A DNA stretch of 64,000 nt from Janthinobacterium rivuli (lineage in GTDB: Bacteria; Pseudomonadota; Gammaproteobacteria; Burkholderiales; Burkholderiaceae_D), in contig NZ_WFLJ01000013.1 in assembly GCF_009208735.1 (NCBI RefSeq), positions 142,481 through 206,480 on the forward strand, in the 5' to 3' direction. The position numbers and the translations under genes are program-made. The notes under the pieces were generated by a model. It searched no databases, was not told where the DNA came from, and saw only the letters and a program-made list of their open reading frames with translations. This document shows, one piece after another, positions 63,801 through 64,000 of this stretch (position 1 is the stretch's first letter; each line of letters opens with the position of its first letter).

Positions 63801-63894
63801 GGAACGCTTGCACGCCGGCCGCCGCCAGCAGCGCGGCCAGCACCAGCACCAGCAGGCGCTGCGACAGCGACACGGCGATCAGACGGGCCAGCAT
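60787..63894 (-). CDS. CzcA/CusA-type heavy-metal RND pump
   Basis: A 1035-residue inner-membrane proton antiporter with 12 helices and two large periplasmic loops. ALPIDAFPDVSGTQVKLIL opens the first loop, AIAIGMLVDAAVVVVENIE (helix 4) carries the Asp/Glu proton relay of heavy-metal pumps, and MPTLDEGDIIMQIEKLPSVN is typical of CzcA. Which metal is moved (Co/Zn/Cd or Cu/Ag) is not clear from the sequence. ATG 63894 overlaps the adaptor stop by TGATG. The next gene, DUF3240, overlaps its end. Confidence 0.92.
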   Translation of the reverse strand: MLARLIAVSLSQRLLVLVLAALLAAAGVQAFRALPIDAFPDVSGTQVKLILKAPGMTPEEVEARIVAPIEQELLGIPRQAVLRSQSKYAIADITLDFQEGTDVFWARQQVSERLAGVLKDLPASVSGGLAPITTPLGEIFMFTIEGPLSLMEKRTLLEWTIRPQLRNIAGVADVNSLGGMVRSFEVVPDLAALAARGLSLAQLQQALEANNRSDGAGRLGSGEEALLIRSDAGLRTLDDVRAIGIARRGDMAVNVGQVATVRIGQLTRYGAVTEDGRGEAVQALVLAMRGANAQQVVRQVRARLDALAPSLPKGTRISTFYDRGKLVERAVASVTGALAEATVLVIVLLTVFLGKLRSALVVACILPLAALGTFLLMQAYGLSANLMSLGGLAIAIGMLVDAAVVVVENIESHGAHAQPGVPRLHRIYRAVCEVALPVSAGMLVIMIVFLPLLTLQGLEGKLFAPVALTILFALAASLLLSLTVIPVLASLLLPEGHAGGTPRLVHKMEAAYMTLLGHALRRARLVGGVAVAALLLAVGVFLHVGKSFMPTLDEGDIIMQIEKLPSVNLQESARLDLAIQRRILEQVPEVQRIVARLGSDELGLDPMGLNETDSFLVLKPRAQWRSADKEALVDALRTATASFPGVNISFTQPIEMRTSEMLSGVRGDVAVKIYGPDNTELAALAARIVARLQTLAGSEDVLTAQNAGVQYLQVDIDRVAAARLGLSVEQIQGDLRTLIEGRQAGIVIEGGKRLPLLLRGGDQLQLSADLFRQLRLPMADGPAIALSQVASLRTVDGPVKVERENAARLVVVRANVRGRDLVGFVDEAKALVARQVPLPPGYRIAWGGQFENQQRAAARLALVVPVALALIFLLLFCTLRSIRQTLLVLVNIPFALTGGVYALALTGEYLSVPASVGFIALMGIAVLNGLVMITCFNDLHARGAAIGALVLQGAARRFRPVMMTACITGLGLVPLLLATGPGAEIQKPLAIVVIGGLLSATVLTLVLLPLLFRRYGVAHPCALPPPLTGAIHAAP

Positions 63895-64000
63895 CACCGG
63901 CCTCCCTGGGCGGGCGCGTCCGCGGGCGTTCCCAGGCCGCTCCAGCTGCCCTTGAGGGCCGCCAGGCCGCGCACGGCCACCGCGTCGCCCGCGGCCAGCG
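63894..64000 (-). CDS. RND periplasmic adaptor (CzcB/CusB), C-terminal end
   Basis: The frame enters from the right edge and ends at TGA 63896-63894. Visible residues LAAGDAVAVRGLAALKGSWS match the membrane-proximal end of CzcB-type membrane-fusion proteins, which usually finish with a G-D-x-V-V-x-G-A-L-K motif. It is the first seen gene of the efflux operon, and its start lies outside the window. Confidence 0.8.
   Translation of the reverse strand, partial: LAAGDAVAVRGLAALKGSWSGLGTPADAPAQGGR

Noticed and set aside
1..64000. CRISPR arrays, tRNA or rRNA genes, insertion sequences and prophage
   Set aside because: I looked for regularly spaced repeats, cloverleaf sequences, transposase or integrase motifs and found none.

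Overview
The window is high-GC, almost fully coding DNA from a betaproteobacterium. The family mix (DHA2 exporters beside LysR regulators, FecI/FecR surface signalling, CzcA-type metal efflux, a DUF3739 exoprotein) fits Oxalobacteraceae such as Janthinobacterium, Massilia or Duganella. That placement is inference from gene families; no rRNA or tRNA is present to confirm it.

Bases 1-5.7 kb: the tail of a DUF4394 protein, a secreted heparinase II/III-like protein and an orphan arsB. A promoter plus truncated, internally deleted arsB 5' end sits upstream of the heparinase-like gene, so that gene lies between an arsB relic and the intact arsB. 5-13.5 kb: housekeeping and hypothetical genes (SDR-like protein, GNAT, DUF2145, HDOD, cupin, acyl-CoA-dehydrogenase-like, SulP, ParB-like) and a broken DUF4337 gene next to a GST. 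13.6-18.5 kb: two LysR/DHA2-MFS pairs. 18.5-20.7 kb: a protein that looks like a catalytically degenerate archaeo-eukaryotic primase domain, and an unrecognised exported protein. 20.8-26.8 kb: nitronate monooxygenase, a third LysR gene, a frameshifted YbfB-type MFS gene, and an operon of three hydrolases.

27-42.8 kb is the most notable region. A STN-TonB_C protein, an ECF sigma factor and a FecR-like regulator form a tight operon followed by a 4198-residue two-partner-secretion exoprotein, with a second ECF sigma gene overlapping its stop codon. The layout parallels the VreA-VreI-VreR (PUMA3) signalling system and PdtA exoprotein of Pseudomonas aeruginosa. The second sigma factor and the absence of a TpsB transporter gene within the window set it apart from that model.

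42.8-52 kb: a periplasmic aldehyde oxidoreductase operon (paoABC-like), then a signalling operon of a REC-kinase-REC protein, a membrane-anchored solute-binding protein and a HAMP-GAF-kinase-REC protein, with no ABC permease or ATPase. 52-56 kb: an iron-starvation sigma/FecR/siderophore-receptor operon behind a Fur-box-like site. 56-64 kb: corA, a candidate small RNA with a strong terminator, a lipoprotein hydrolase, cytochrome b561, and a CzcCBA/CusCBA-type metal efflux operon with DUF3240, running off the right edge.
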